The notes beneath the pieces are model-generated. The model made no database searches and was not told where the DNA came from. It was given only the letters and a program-made list of their open reading frames with translations. Shown here piece after piece: positions 35,242 to 43,898 of a stretch of DNA of 64,000 nt (position 1 is its first letter; the number at the start of each line of letters is the position of its first letter). The DNA comes from Streptomyces sp. A0642 (GTDB lineage Bacteria > Actinomycetota > Actinomycetes > Streptomycetales > Streptomycetaceae). The stretch spans positions 186,001 through 250,000 of the forward strand of contig NZ_SSBL01000004.1 in assembly GCF_004795105.1 (NCBI RefSeq), read 5' to 3'. A program made the translations under genes and the position numbers.

Positions 35242-35354
35242 TCCGCCCCCAGCACGGCTCACGGCCTCGCGTGGGAGCGCCCGCCCGCCCGGCCGGCGGG
35301 CCGCCGATGCCGGCCTTCGCCATCGCCCCTCAGCCCCACTTGACCGGCCGGCCC

Positions 35355-35395
35355 CCGGCAGGCCGGTTGACGATGTCCGTCAACCGGCCTGCCGG
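35355..35395 (+). terminator. strong terminator after the permease gene
   Basis: Perfect 17-bp stem CCGGCAGGCCGGTTGAC / GTCAACCGGCCTGCCGG with a seven-base loop. The longest clean hairpin in the window. Confidence 0.82.
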
Positions 35396-35671
35396 ACGGG
35401 GCGACGAACGCACCGTCGGTGCCACAGCCCGTCAGCACGGCCGCACACCGCGCGGAGTGCCGAGGCCCCGGCCGGCGCCACGCGCTCCGGGGTGTCCTCG
35501 CCCGGCTTTGAGTTCGGTGCCTCCTCGCACACTCCGAACGGAACGAAGCCGCCGCTGCATAGCCGGTCGTTTCGGGGTGAAGTGCTCACCGGATGGACAA
35601 GGCGCCGCAAGGATGCGGTCTCGACCGGTCCGGTGGGGGGACGCGGACACCTGATGACGCGGTGGCGGCTC

Positions 35672-35944
35672 TTACGGAGGAGCGTCCTGGTCGGCGTCAC
35701 GCGCGAGCGCCCTTGGCGCCGGGCCGGCCGAAGCCATGCCGGCCAGGACCAGGACGTCGGTCTCGCGGTCGGTGAGTCCGCCGGGGGATGCGGGCTGCTC
35801 CCGCTTCACCTCCGGCTGGCGGGCGAAGGTCTCGACGAGCCGGCGGGTGACGGCTGGGGCGAAGAGCATCTCCCCTTCGGCGATGAGAGCGAGGACGGCC
35901 AGGAGGCGTTCGGGTCGCCACCGGACGTCGAAGCACTGAGCCAC
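35672..35944 (-). pseudogene. relic of a NarL/FixJ-type response regulator
   Basis: The frame encodes a recognisable middle part of a LuxR-type response regulator: the alpha5/linker segment (RPERLLAVLALIAEGEMLFAPAVTRRLVETFARQPE) and the start of the HTH domain (PGGLTDRETDVLVLAGM). The receiver domain before it is missing, and the HTH breaks off into unrelated sequence (ASAGPAPRALARDAD). No sensor kinase gene adjoins. It is a truncated remnant, left next to the membrane-protein gene. Confidence 0.7.
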
Positions 35945-35951
35945 CAGCCGG

Positions 35952-37394
35952 TCACCGATTCTCGGGCTGCGGCTGACGCGGGGCCGTTTCCCCTTCGATC
36001 CCTCTGGCGAGCACCATGTCCATCACCGTTCCCGCCACCGCGCTCATCCGGCGGTGGCGGAGATCCAGGACAGGGCTCGGGTTCGAGAGGCCGTGGGACG
36101 CCAGGAGGTTCATCAGCGGCCAGATCACGTCAGGGCGTCCCGCCAAGGTGAACTCCCGGCCTTCGGGGGCGACGACCTTGGCCGCGGCGGTACCGGCGAG
36201 CAGATTGGTACGGGCCCAGTCGATGACGTACGACCCTCCCTTCGGGTCGGCGTGGAGGACGACCTCACGCGTGCGGTGCAGGACGGCGAGATAGTCCATC
36301 GGTACGGTCAGCCGCCGGGCGGCGTCGAACGCGGGCGTGCCGTCCGGCGGCTGGATGCGCAGCACCGTGTCGAGCACCGGGCCGTAGACCTGGAAGGTGT
36401 ACGTGGATCGCATGTTCAGGAACCGGGCCCGAACCAGGACGCCTCCCCGACGCGACCAGCGTCGGCTGACGGAACCGAAGGCCGCCGCTCCGCCCTCGAG
36501 GTCGTCCACGAGCCACCGGGATTCCTCGCCCGGCTCGGTCACCGGTGCCCGCTCCTCGGGGCGGGCGCGGTCCCCTTCAGCCACGGCGGCGTATCGCGCC
36601 GCCGTGTGCGCTTCCAGACGCCGGAGGTCGATCGTGTCGCCGGCCAGCTCGATGCCTCCGGCCGCCCGGGAGATCCGCATCTGGCGCAGCAGGCGACCGG
36701 GGCGACGGGTCACATCGGCCGTCCGGCCTTCGAGGTCGATCACCCTGCAGGTTCTCGTGCCTGCCAGCAGGACACTGCTCGGCCACAGGGGGGTGACGCG
36801 TCGGGGTCCCTGCTGAGCGGCGGGATCGACGAGGACGGCCAGGCGGCCCGCGGTGACCGCCGATAGGCAGACCGAGGGCACCCGCCATTGGCCCGTGACC
36901 TCGAACGCGGCGGCCGTGTCGGCCCCTTCACCGCCCTCCGCCTCTTCGTCGGAGTACACCCGCAGCTTCAGCCTGACCAACGGCGTGAACTCCTCGGGGG
37001 TGTAGTTCCCCGGATAGCTCGTGAAGGTCCCCTCACGGTCAGGGTCGTACCGCGCGAGTGACGCCTCCAGGACGTCCGCCCGCACCAGCCGTTCGCGGGC
37101 GTGGCCCTTCGGGGACCGGGGGGCCCACATCACGAAGGTGTCGTCCTCGTAGGAGAAGCTCTCGTCCTTCGCGCGGTCGCGGCGCGTGATCCGGGGGAAT
37201 TCACTCCGCGCGAGCTTGAGGGCCATGACGGGGACGAAGGCTGAGCAGACCAGGCCGGCGACGAACGGAATCCACGCCCAGTCCTCCCCCTCACGCCAGA
37301 GGGAGAACCCCAACAAGAGTCCCAGCGGGCCCGGAAAGAGGCAGACCGCCGCGAAAATCAGCTTGCCGACCAACACACTGGTGTAGCTACGCAT
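35952..37394 (-). CDS. membrane-anchored protein of unknown function
   Basis: 480 residues from the ATG. Two adjoining hydrophobic helices near residues 8-30 and 39-60 (VGKLIFAAVCLFPGPLGLLLGF, then WIPFVAGLVCSAFVPVMAL) anchor a large, mostly beta-rich cytoplasmic part with repeated patterns (VRLKLRVYSDEEAEGG, ITRRDRAKDESFSYEDD, WARTNLLAGTAAAKVV). I do not recognise a family. The layout resembles large single-copy actinobacterial proteins with a membrane hairpin and a PH-like domain, but this is only an impression. A pair of direct repeats lies 110-165 bp upstream. Earlier in-frame starts exist but have no coding character. Confidence 0.65.
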   Translation of the reverse strand: MRSYTSVLVGKLIFAAVCLFPGPLGLLLGFSLWREGEDWAWIPFVAGLVCSAFVPVMALKLARSEFPRITRRDRAKDESFSYEDDTFVMWAPRSPKGHARERLVRADVLEASLARYDPDREGTFTSYPGNYTPEEFTPLVRLKLRVYSDEEAEGGEGADTAAAFEVTGQWRVPSVCLSAVTAGRLAVLVDPAAQQGPRRVTPLWPSSVLLAGTRTCRVIDLEGRTADVTRRPGRLLRQMRISRAAGGIELAGDTIDLRRLEAHTAARYAAVAEGDRARPEERAPVTEPGEESRWLVDDLEGGAAAFGSVSRRWSRRGGVLVRARFLNMRSTYTFQVYGPVLDTVLRIQPPDGTPAFDAARRLTVPMDYLAVLHRTREVVLHADPKGGSYVIDWARTNLLAGTAAAKVVAPEGREFTLAGRPDVIWPLMNLLASHGLSNPSPVLDLRHRRMSAVAGTVMDMVLARGIEGETAPRQPQPENR

Positions 37395-37504
37395 GGCCCC
37401 CGCCTCAAGTTCGCCCGTGCCCCCGCCCGGCCGGGCGGCCCGTGACCGCCGCCCCGTATCCCCTGCCCGTCGGCCGCGTCGCACGGATCGTGGCCCCGGA
37501 CATT

Positions 37505-37557
37505 CCGCTCGCCTCCCCCATAGTCCCGGGGATCCCGCTCGCTCCCCCATAGTCCCG
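37505..37557. repeat. two 23-24-bp direct repeats upstream of the membrane-protein gene
   Basis: CCGCTCGCCTCCCCCATAGT plus CCCG at 37505-37528 recurs at 37535-37557 with one base deleted. The 30-bp spacing equals about three helical turns. It lies 110-165 bp upstream of the membrane-protein start and may be a regulator-binding pair. Confidence 0.7.
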
Positions 37558-37866
37558 TCGCCCTCGCCCCGGCACCACCCTTGCGCGCCGGCAAGGAGCC
37601 GATCAAGGTCGGCTGCCCCGCAGAGAACCCCGCCCGCACACGCCCACCGCCTCACCCGAATCACCGTCACGTCCACGGCCCCGAGGCACAGCAAGCCGCT
37701 CAGCAAGGGAGCGATGGCACCACGCCATGCGGATCGGAGACGACTTCTCACGGATCGTGGCCCCGCCGGTCCTGGCCAGCTGCCTCAATTAAGGCCGGTG
37801 CAAACACCCAACGACTGTTCAGTGGCCGCGGATCAGAGCGGCGAGACAGTTCACGGTGGCTACGGA

Positions 37867-37959
37867 GAATCGGCGGCACGACTCCTACGAGTGACTTCCA
37901 TCAGCCCAGGAAACTCAACCGCACCTGGCGGTTGGCATGGTCGACGTTCGTGTCCACCA
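37867..37959. repeat. direct repeat copy A: relic of the yjbQ 3' end
   Basis: 93 bp that match 43872-43963 in the same orientation. Identical runs include GAATCGGCGGCACGAC and ATCAGCCCAGGAAACTCA, and a 42-bp coding part differs at four positions. On the minus strand it still encodes LVDTNVDHANRQVRLSFLG and the stop codon, the exact C-terminus of YjbQ. The remainder of the gene is absent. The surrounding 37395-38197 stretch holds no intact gene. Confidence 0.85.
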
Positions 37960-38197
37960 AGCTCCGTTGAGGCAACCCGGGCCATCCGGTCGCAGCGCAC
38001 ACACCGGGCCGGCGACGCTCGGGAAAGCCGGCCATGGCCCTGCACGCCGCACACGCCCGACCGTACGCACTGGTTGTCGCGCACTCACTCCTTCCGGTGG
38101 CGGAAGCCTCCTCGTCGTCACGTTTCTCCCCCTGAGCGGTTACCCAGGAGCACTCATTGAGCCAAGTCCTGGATCGAAGGACCGCAGGAGAGAAGTG

Positions 38198-38737
38198 ATG
38201 GACATGCGAACCGAGGCCGCCCAGAGGGCCGAGCTGGTCTTTTCCCTCTTCGACGCCAACGGCAACGGGGTCCTCGACTCCGACGACTTCGACCTCATGA
38301 CGGAACGTGTGCTGGAGGTGGCGGTCGCATCGGACGACGGTGCCAGGGAGGCCATCCGGGCCGCGTTCCGCCGGTACTGGACCACACTGGCCACGGAGCT
38401 GGACGTCGACGGCGATGGTGTGATCTCGGTCGACGAGTTCCGTCCGTTCGTGCTCGACCCCGAGCGCTTCGGTCCCACGATCACCGAGTTCGCCGAGGCG
38501 CTCGCCGTGCTCGGCGATCCCGACGGCGACGGCCTGATCGAGCGCCCGCTCTTCGCATCGCTGATGCGGGCGATCGGCTTCGCGGAGGCGAACATCCATG
38601 CGCTTTTCGACGCCTTCGGCCCGGATGCCGAAGACCGCATCACCGTGACCACGTGGACCAGGGGCATCGAGGACTACTACGCGCCGGACCTGAGTGGGAT
38701 TCCGGCCGACCAACTGGTGGCTGTCCGGGCCGTCTGA
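38198..38737 (+). CDS. EF-hand calcium-binding protein (calerythrin type)
   Basis: 179 residues from the ATG preceded by AGGAGAG. Three EF-hand loops are visible: DANGNGVLDSDDF near 19, DVDGDGVISVDEF near 69 and DPDGDGLIERPLF near 107. A fourth near 143 (FGPDAEDRITVTTW) is degenerate. The order and length match bacterial calerythrin/sarcoplasmic-type calcium-binding proteins. Loops 2 and 3 have near-ideal liganding residues. It should buffer or sense calcium in the cytoplasm. The stop codon lies in the loop of a strong terminator hairpin. It converges with the furan-type operon and no functional link is evident. Confidence 0.88.
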   Translation: MDMRTEAAQRAELVFSLFDANGNGVLDSDDFDLMTERVLEVAVASDDGAREAIRAAFRRYWTTLATELDVDGDGVISVDEFRPFVLDPERFGPTITEFAEALAVLGDPDGDGLIERPLFASLMRAIGFAEANIHALFDAFGPDAEDRITVTTWTRGIEDYYAPDLSGIPADQLVAVRAV

Positions 38738-38753
38738 CACGGCCCGGACAGCC
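38719..38753. terminator. terminator overlapping the EF-hand gene's end
   Basis: Perfect 15-bp stem GGCTGTCCGGGCCGT / ACGGCCCGGACAGCC with loop CTGAC. The left arm encodes the last five residues and the loop contains the TGA stop. Probably bidirectional for the convergent methyltransferase operon. Confidence 0.8.
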
Positions 38754-38882
38754 GCGTTCCGTAGCGGCGCAGGCCGTCCCGGGACGCCGCCGGTCCGGCG
38801 CCGGATCGCCCCTGCGCGCGGGCGCCGGCCCCGTGACGTCGAGGCGGTGCCGGCCCCGTGCACACGTCTTCGTAGGTGGAGG

Positions 38883-39869
38883 TCAGAATCGGGGCTTGTG
38901 CGCGAAGACCCACCGGTTTCCCTCCAGCGCGTCGTTCGGCTCCGGGAGTGGACCACGTCCCCTCTGACGGGTGAAGTCGAAGGGCGTGTGCACCGAGGTG
39001 GACCAGCCCTTGGCCGCCAGGTCACCCGCGGAGTCGGGGCGCGGCCCCCTGTCGAAGAGGTCGAGCAGATCGATGCCGATCTGCTCTCGCGTCGCCGTGT
39101 AGATCGGGCTGTCGCGGTACGCGAGCAGATCCTTCTCCAGCTTGGCCTCGAAGACCAGGGCGCTGCCCCTGGTGGTGAGCCGGTCCACCGTGTCGATGAG
39201 GTACGTCTCGGCGGGGCCCGGTAGGTAGAAGAGCAGCCCTTCGGCCAGCCAGACGCTGGGAGCGGCCGGGTCGAAGCCGCCAGAGGTCAGGGCGGTGACC
39301 CAGTCGGCGCGCAGGTCGACCGGTACCAGGATCCGCTTTGCCTTCGGGGCGGCCGACAGGTCCGTCAGCACCTGTTCCTTGAAGGCCAGCACGCCCGCCC
39401 TGTCGATCTCGAAGACGACGCAATCGGACGGCAGGTCCAGCCGGAAGGCGCGGGTATCCAATCCCGCCCCCAGCAGGACCACTTGGCGGACGCCCGTACC
39501 GACCGACTGGTGCAGGAAGTCGTCCAGGACGCTCGTCCGCAGACCGAAGTAGCGGGCGAACCTCCCCCACAGCGGGTTGTCGTCCCCTTCCGGGACCTGT
39601 TGGATGCTCACCGGCCAGTCCGCGCAGGCGGGGGCGGCGCGGACGAAGTGCTCCGCGTAGACGTCCCTGGCCAGGCTGTCGTGGCGGTGGGTCTCGATCG
39701 CCCGTGCGGCGGCGACCAGGAGGGCGGTCAGTCCCACGCCTGCGTCCACGCCTTCCGCGCCGGTCCGCCGCATCGCCGTGGTGGTCGTGTCCCCTTCGGT
39801 GGGAGCGAAGGACACGGAACGGTCGTTGGTGGGATGGCGAGGGTCTCCGGTGGTGGAGGTGTCACTCAT
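38883..39869 (-). CDS. LCMT-like SAM-dependent methyltransferase
   Basis: 328 residues from the ATG that overlaps the alcohol dehydrogenase stop (ATGA). It contains the class-I methyltransferase core of the TIGR00027/PPM family: RTSVLDDFLHQ, VVLLGAGLDTRAFRLDLP (SAM site), FEIDRAGVLAFKEQ, WLAEGLLFYLPGPAE and the late LVFEAK. Relatives methylate carboxyl groups (LCMT) or hydroxyls of small molecules, and many sit in biosynthetic clusters. As last gene of the operon it could make a methyl ester or ether of the furan product. The first ~40 residues are unconserved. Confidence 0.85.
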   Translation of the reverse strand: MSDTSTTGDPRHPTNDRSVSFAPTEGDTTTTAMRRTGAEGVDAGVGLTALLVAAARAIETHRHDSLARDVYAEHFVRAAPACADWPVSIQQVPEGDDNPLWGRFARYFGLRTSVLDDFLHQSVGTGVRQVVLLGAGLDTRAFRLDLPSDCVVFEIDRAGVLAFKEQVLTDLSAAPKAKRILVPVDLRADWVTALTSGGFDPAAPSVWLAEGLLFYLPGPAETYLIDTVDRLTTRGSALVFEAKLEKDLLAYRDSPIYTATREQIGIDLLDLFDRGPRPDSAGDLAAKGWSTSVHTPFDFTRQRGRGPLPEPNDALEGNRWVFAHKPRF

Positions 39870-40972
39870 CTGTTTCTTCCTTCCGGCAGCAGGACGGGCT
39901 TGATCACGCGTCCGGCGTCACAGTCCCGTTCGGCCTCGTTGATGTCGGCCAAGGGATAGGTGCGGATCAGTTGGTCGAAGGGGAAGCGGCCGGCCTGCCA
40001 CAGACCGATCAGCCGCGGTATCAGTAGTTCGGGTACGGCGTCCCCCTCGCAGATGTGCCGGATGCCGCGGCCCCCGTCGAGCGTGCCCGGTTCGAGCGGC
40101 AGCGCGGTGTGGAGGCGTGCCACGAGACCGAGGGTGCCGGTGGGGCGGAGCGCGCGGAGCGCGTCGTTGATCAGCGGGGCGGAGGCCGTGGTGTCCAGGG
40201 CGTACTGCGCGCCACCGTCGGTGTGCCGACGGATGCACTCGGCCAGTCCGGCCGTCTCGGCGGGCAGCGGGACCGCGCCGAACCGTTCGGCCAGGTCCAG
40301 GCGCCCCGGATGCCGGTCGACGGCCACGGTCCGTACGCCGGCGGCGGTGGCTGCCATGGCCGCGGCCAGGCCCACCGCGCCCGCACCGAGGACGACGAGG
40401 GTGTCACCGGGCCCGGCACGGAAGGTGTTCAGTACGGCTCCGGCACCGGTGAGGATGCCGCAGCCGAGTGGACCGAGCAGTTCGAGCGGCAGGGCGGCGT
40501 CGACCCTGACGGCGTTGCGCGCCGGAACGAGGGCGTATTCGGCGAAGGAGGACTGGCCGAACCAGCGGGGGGCCAGCGCTCCCCCGGCGGCGTCGGTGAG
40601 CCGTGCGGCGCCCTCCTCGCGTCCCCCGAAGAGGTTGAGTGAGGCGAAGGAGTCGCAGTAGGCAGGGGCAGCGCTGCGGCAGTTCCGGCAGTGTCCGCAG
40701 GAATCGAAGCTCAGCACGACGTGGTCACCGACGCCGATGGCGCTGTCCGGGCCGTCCCCGGACGCCACCACGACTCCGCTCCCCTCATGGCCGAGGACCG
40801 CAGGCAGCGGAGTGCGGCCGGCTGATCGCCGGACCGCGAGATCGGTCCGGCACATGCCGCATCCCGCGATCTCGACGAGGATCTCACCGGCGGCCGGGCC
40901 GGTGCTCAGGACGATCTCCTCGACCGCGAACGGGGTCTCGTGAGAGCGCAGCACGGCGGCTCGAAACCTCAT
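39866..40972 (-). CDS. zinc-dependent alcohol dehydrogenase (aryl/benzyl alcohol type)
   Basis: 368 residues from the ATG overlapping the aldehyde dehydrogenase stop (ATGA). The catalytic-zinc Cys is in GCGMCRTDLA (Cys41), with GHEGSGVV as the second ligand region. The structural-zinc cluster is CGHCRNCRSAAPAYC. The NAD(P) Rossmann motif is VLGAGAVGLAAA with Asp in VAVDRHPG. This order fits class-III-like and aryl-alcohol dehydrogenases, which oxidise a hydroxymethyl group on an aromatic ring to the aldehyde. Here the likely group is the hydroxymethyl of a furan formed by the MfnB-like protein. Confidence 0.88.
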   Translation of the reverse strand: MRFRAAVLRSHETPFAVEEIVLSTGPAAGEILVEIAGCGMCRTDLAVRRSAGRTPLPAVLGHEGSGVVVASGDGPDSAIGVGDHVVLSFDSCGHCRNCRSAAPAYCDSFASLNLFGGREEGAARLTDAAGGALAPRWFGQSSFAEYALVPARNAVRVDAALPLELLGPLGCGILTGAGAVLNTFRAGPGDTLVVLGAGAVGLAAAMAATAAGVRTVAVDRHPGRLDLAERFGAVPLPAETAGLAECIRRHTDGGAQYALDTTASAPLINDALRALRPTGTLGLVARLHTALPLEPGTLDGGRGIRHICEGDAVPELLIPRLIGLWQAGRFPFDQLIRTYPLADINEAERDCDAGRVIKPVLLPEGRNR

Positions 40973-42378
40973 CCTTCTTCCTCCCGCGGCCGGTGCACGA
41001 CGAACGGACGGAGGTTGCCGTAGAAGCCCCACGGCCCGCCCGCGACACCGAGCCCGCTGTCCTTGACGCCTGCGAAGGGCTGGGCAAGGGAGAGTTCGGC
41101 GTGGTGGTTGATCCAGGCAGTGCCGCATTCGAGCCGCTCGGCTGTCGCCGCCGCCCGGTCGAGGTCGGTGCCCCACACCGAACCGCCCAGCCCGAAGCCG
41201 GTGCCGTTCGCCGCTTCGACGGCTTCGTCGAGGTTTCGGTACGGCAGCACCGGCAGGACCGGCCCGAACTGTTCCCCCGTCACCACCGGGTCGTCGGGAG
41301 GGACGTCCGTGAGGATCGTGGGAGCGAAGAAGTAGCCCGGACCGTCGAGCCGGAGACCGCCGGCGGCTGCCCGGGCACCGGCCGCCAGGGCCCGTTGTGT
41401 GACCTGCTCGACGCGGGCCAGCTGAGGGGCGTTGTTGACCGGCCCGAGCCGGGTCTCCGGGTCCAGGCCGGATCCGACGACGACGGTCTTCGCGCGGTGG
41501 GCAAGGGCCTCGACTACCTGGGCGTGGAGCCGGGCCGGTGCGTAGACGCGTTTGACTGCCATACAGACCTGCCCGCAGTTGCGGAAGGCGGCCCAGAACA
41601 GCCGGTCCGCGATCCGGTCCACGTCGACGTCGTCCAGGAGGACGGCCGCGTCGTTGCCGCCCAGTTCCAGGGTGACGCGGGCGAGGGAGGCCGCCGCAGC
41701 TGCGGCGACGGCCCGCCCGGTCGGCGCCGAGCCGGTGAAGGTGACGTGGCGGATACCCGGATGGGCGGCGAGGTGAGCACCGAGGGGTTCCCGGCCGGTG
41801 ATGACGGTCAGGACGTCTTCGGGCAGGACTGTGGCGAGGACGGCACCGAGCAGTCTGGTGGAAAGGGGGGTGTACGGGGACGGTTTGAGGACCACGGTGT
41901 TGCCGGCGGCCAGTGCGGGTGCGAACTTCGCCGAAGCGAGCTGGAGGGGGAAGTTCCACGGCACGATCGCGGCGACGGGCCCGAGAGACTGCCAGCGGAT
42001 CTCGCTGTGTACGGGTCGGCCGTCGTCGATCCGGCGGCTGCGGGGAGCCAGAGCGGCGAAGTACCGCAGCCGGGCCGCCGTACGGGCGACCTCGGCGTAC
42101 GACTCGGCCAGGGGCTTGCCCTGTTCGCGGGTGAGCAACGGAGCGAGGTCGTCCCGGGCAGCTTCCACGGCGTCGGCGGCGGCGTTCAGCCCGGTGGTGC
42201 GCGCGGCCGGGTCGGCGCGCCATCCGGGCCACGCGCGCCGGGCCCGGTCGATCGCGCCGTCCAGCTCGTCCGGCTGCTGGTCGGGGGCCTCGTCAAAGGT
42301 CTCCCCGGACGCCGGGTCGATGACCGCGAGGCACGGGGCACGGTGTCCGGGGACGCGGCCGGCTGCCGGCGTCGGCAT
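40969..42378 (-). CDS. aldehyde dehydrogenase of the furan-type operon
   Basis: 469 residues from the ATG eight bp after the mfnB-like stop. All catalytic features are present: VPWNFPLQLA, the Lys in VLKPSPYTPLS, FTGSAPTGRAVA, the general base in TLELGGNDAA and the nucleophile in FRNCGQVCMAVKR, with the late motif EQFGPVLPVLPY. It is closest in look to medium-chain and aromatic aldehyde dehydrogenases. It should oxidise an aldehyde, probably on the furan ring, to a carboxylate with NAD(P). Its stop overlaps the next gene, so expression of all four genes is coupled. Confidence 0.88.
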   Translation of the reverse strand: MPTPAAGRVPGHRAPCLAVIDPASGETFDEAPDQQPDELDGAIDRARRAWPGWRADPAARTTGLNAAADAVEAARDDLAPLLTREQGKPLAESYAEVARTAARLRYFAALAPRSRRIDDGRPVHSEIRWQSLGPVAAIVPWNFPLQLASAKFAPALAAGNTVVLKPSPYTPLSTRLLGAVLATVLPEDVLTVITGREPLGAHLAAHPGIRHVTFTGSAPTGRAVAAAAAASLARVTLELGGNDAAVLLDDVDVDRIADRLFWAAFRNCGQVCMAVKRVYAPARLHAQVVEALAHRAKTVVVGSGLDPETRLGPVNNAPQLARVEQVTQRALAAGARAAAGGLRLDGPGYFFAPTILTDVPPDDPVVTGEQFGPVLPVLPYRNLDEAVEAANGTGFGLGGSVWGTDLDRAAATAERLECGTAWINHHAELSLAQPFAGVKDSGLGVAGGPWGFYGNLRPFVVHRPREEEG

Positions 42379-42386
42379 CCCGGTGA

Positions 42387-43145
42387 TCAGTTCAGGGCCG
42401 GGACGTCGGCGGTGGAGAACTCCCGGGCCTGCCGGTCCATCTCCGCCCGGAAGGCGGTGACCAGGTGCGGCTGGATCCTTCCGGCATTGCGGTCACCGCC
42501 CGAGCAGACCGCTCCCCGCACGCCCACGATGTCCGTACCGATGCGGGTCAGCGAACCGAGGTCGGCCTGCTTGACGCTGCCCGCGAGGGCGGCGAGCAGA
42601 CCGGCCGCGTGGGCACGGCGGACGAACTCGCCGCAGACGTCCGGCGGAACGTGGTCGAACAGCCGCGTGCCGTCCTTGATCGCGGTGTCCAGCATCGCCG
42701 CGTCGGCGCCGGCGCGGGCCGCGATGTCGGGCAGGGCGAGCGGATTGACGCAGCCGACGCGATGGGCGTCGGCGTAGCCCGAGGCGACGACCAGCGCGTC
42801 CGAGCGATGGTCCTTCACGGCTCGGACAACCGCCCGCATGACCTCGACGCCCTGCTCGGGAGTCGTGCATCCGTACAGGCCCACCTTGATGTACGTGGCG
42901 CCGGAGACGGCCGCCCCGAGCGCAGCCTGCGCCACGGTGCCGGGCTTGTACGGCACGTCGCCCACGGTGGCGGACACCGGTTTGTCCGCCGGTACCGCGT
43001 CGCGGATCTCCCTGATGACCCAGGGGAAGTTGGCGCCGAGAGAGCCTTCATCGGGCTTCTTGACGTCGACGATGTCGAGGTGCTCCGCCGCCTTCGCGCA
43101 GGCGAGCGCTTCCTCGACGCCGTCAGGGGAGATGAGAAGCAACAC
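42387..43145 (-). CDS. mfnB: MfnB-type (5-formylfuran-3-yl)methyl phosphate synthase
   Basis: 252 residues from a GTG start that has GGAAGGAG seven bases upstream; an earlier GTG at 43172 lacks it. The sequence follows archaeal MfnB closely: [31 protein letters not shown] with the Schiff-base Lys29, [23 protein letters not shown] with Lys87, [27 protein letters not shown] and the closing [22 protein letters not shown]. In methanogens MfnB condenses two glyceraldehyde-3-phosphates to a phosphorylated hydroxymethyl-furfural, the first furan of methanofuran. Methanofuran-pathway partners such as MfnC are absent here. The operon offers instead two oxidoreductases and a methyltransferase, so a different furan product is likely. 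Confidence 0.85.
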   Translation of the reverse strand: MLLLISPDGVEEALACAKAAEHLDIVDVKKPDEGSLGANFPWVIREIRDAVPADKPVSATVGDVPYKPGTVAQAALGAAVSGATYIKVGLYGCTTPEQGVEVMRAVVRAVKDHRSDALVVASGYADAHRVGCVNPLALPDIAARAGADAAMLDTAIKDGTRLFDHVPPDVCGEFVRRAHAAGLLAALAGSVKQADLGSLTRIGTDIVGVRGAVCSGGDRNAGRIQPHLVTAFRAEMDRQAREFSTADVPALN

Positions 43146-43439
43146 CGTGAACTCCTTCCGCCGCGAGTCCACCCCGGCCGGGGGACGGGGGACTGCGGAT
43201 CATGTGGTTCATGTGCGGTGTGCTCATCCTTTCCATTGCCCGCGCGCACCGGTAGGGCGTGCGGGGTTCCCCGGGCGGCGCGTATACGCACACCTACGAA
43301 CCCGTGTGCACCGGCGCGAACCAGTGCCTGTTGAACCGCGCCGAAACCGGACGCACTGATGGGCGCGCCCCTGCGCGCTTACGTGCTTACGTGCTTGGCC
43401 GCGCTAGGTGCGTCGTCGTTGCGGAGCGGCCGTGCGGTG

Positions 43440-43898
43440 GGCGCTCGCCGCCCGCCCGCGACCGCGAGGCAGCGGACGCCTTCGTCCGTACCCCCGCAGG
43501 ACACGTTCCTGCGTGCCCTGCTCACACGGCACCGCTTCGATGGCCGCTCCTCGGCCCGCACCTGGCCGTTCACCATCGCCCGTCGCGCCGTCGTCGGCGA
43601 CTTCCGCAGGGCCGTCGAACGCGCCCGGCCGACGCGGCTGTCCGGCTTCGGAGAAGGCGTGGCGCTCCAGGAACGCACGTTCCTCGGCCGTGCCAGACCC
43701 GGCGGCGGTGAGCACGTTCTCGCGCTGACGCTCAGGGGACGACGTGGCCGCCTTGACTCGCGACAACCGCCGCCCTCCGAGCAGGCATTTGCCGCATCCG
43801 TCGTAGGGACGTTCGATGCATTGATGGCCGTACCGTGCAAGATTCTCTCCGTTCGCGCACGCATGGCACGGGAATCGGCGGCACGACCCGGAGAGTGA
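43440..43898 (+). pseudogene. ECF-type sigma factor pseudogene
   Basis: Sigma-70 region 2 is recognisable in two frames. One reads RDREAADAFVRT. After a shift and loss of ~25 residues the next reads QDTFLRALLTRHRFDGRSSARTWPFTIARRAVVGDFRRAVERARPTR, the typical region-2 core and linker. The later part (VVGTFDALMAVPCKILSVRARMARES) resembles a decayed region 4. No ribosome-binding site or complete frame exists. It lies directly beside copy B of the direct repeat, at the edge of the putative island. Confidence 0.65.

Noticed and set aside
43280..43289. Palindrome GCGTATACGC before the mfnB-like operon as an operator
   Set aside because: Ten bp only, not repeated elsewhere in the spacer, and about 135 bp from the start; too weak to list as a site.
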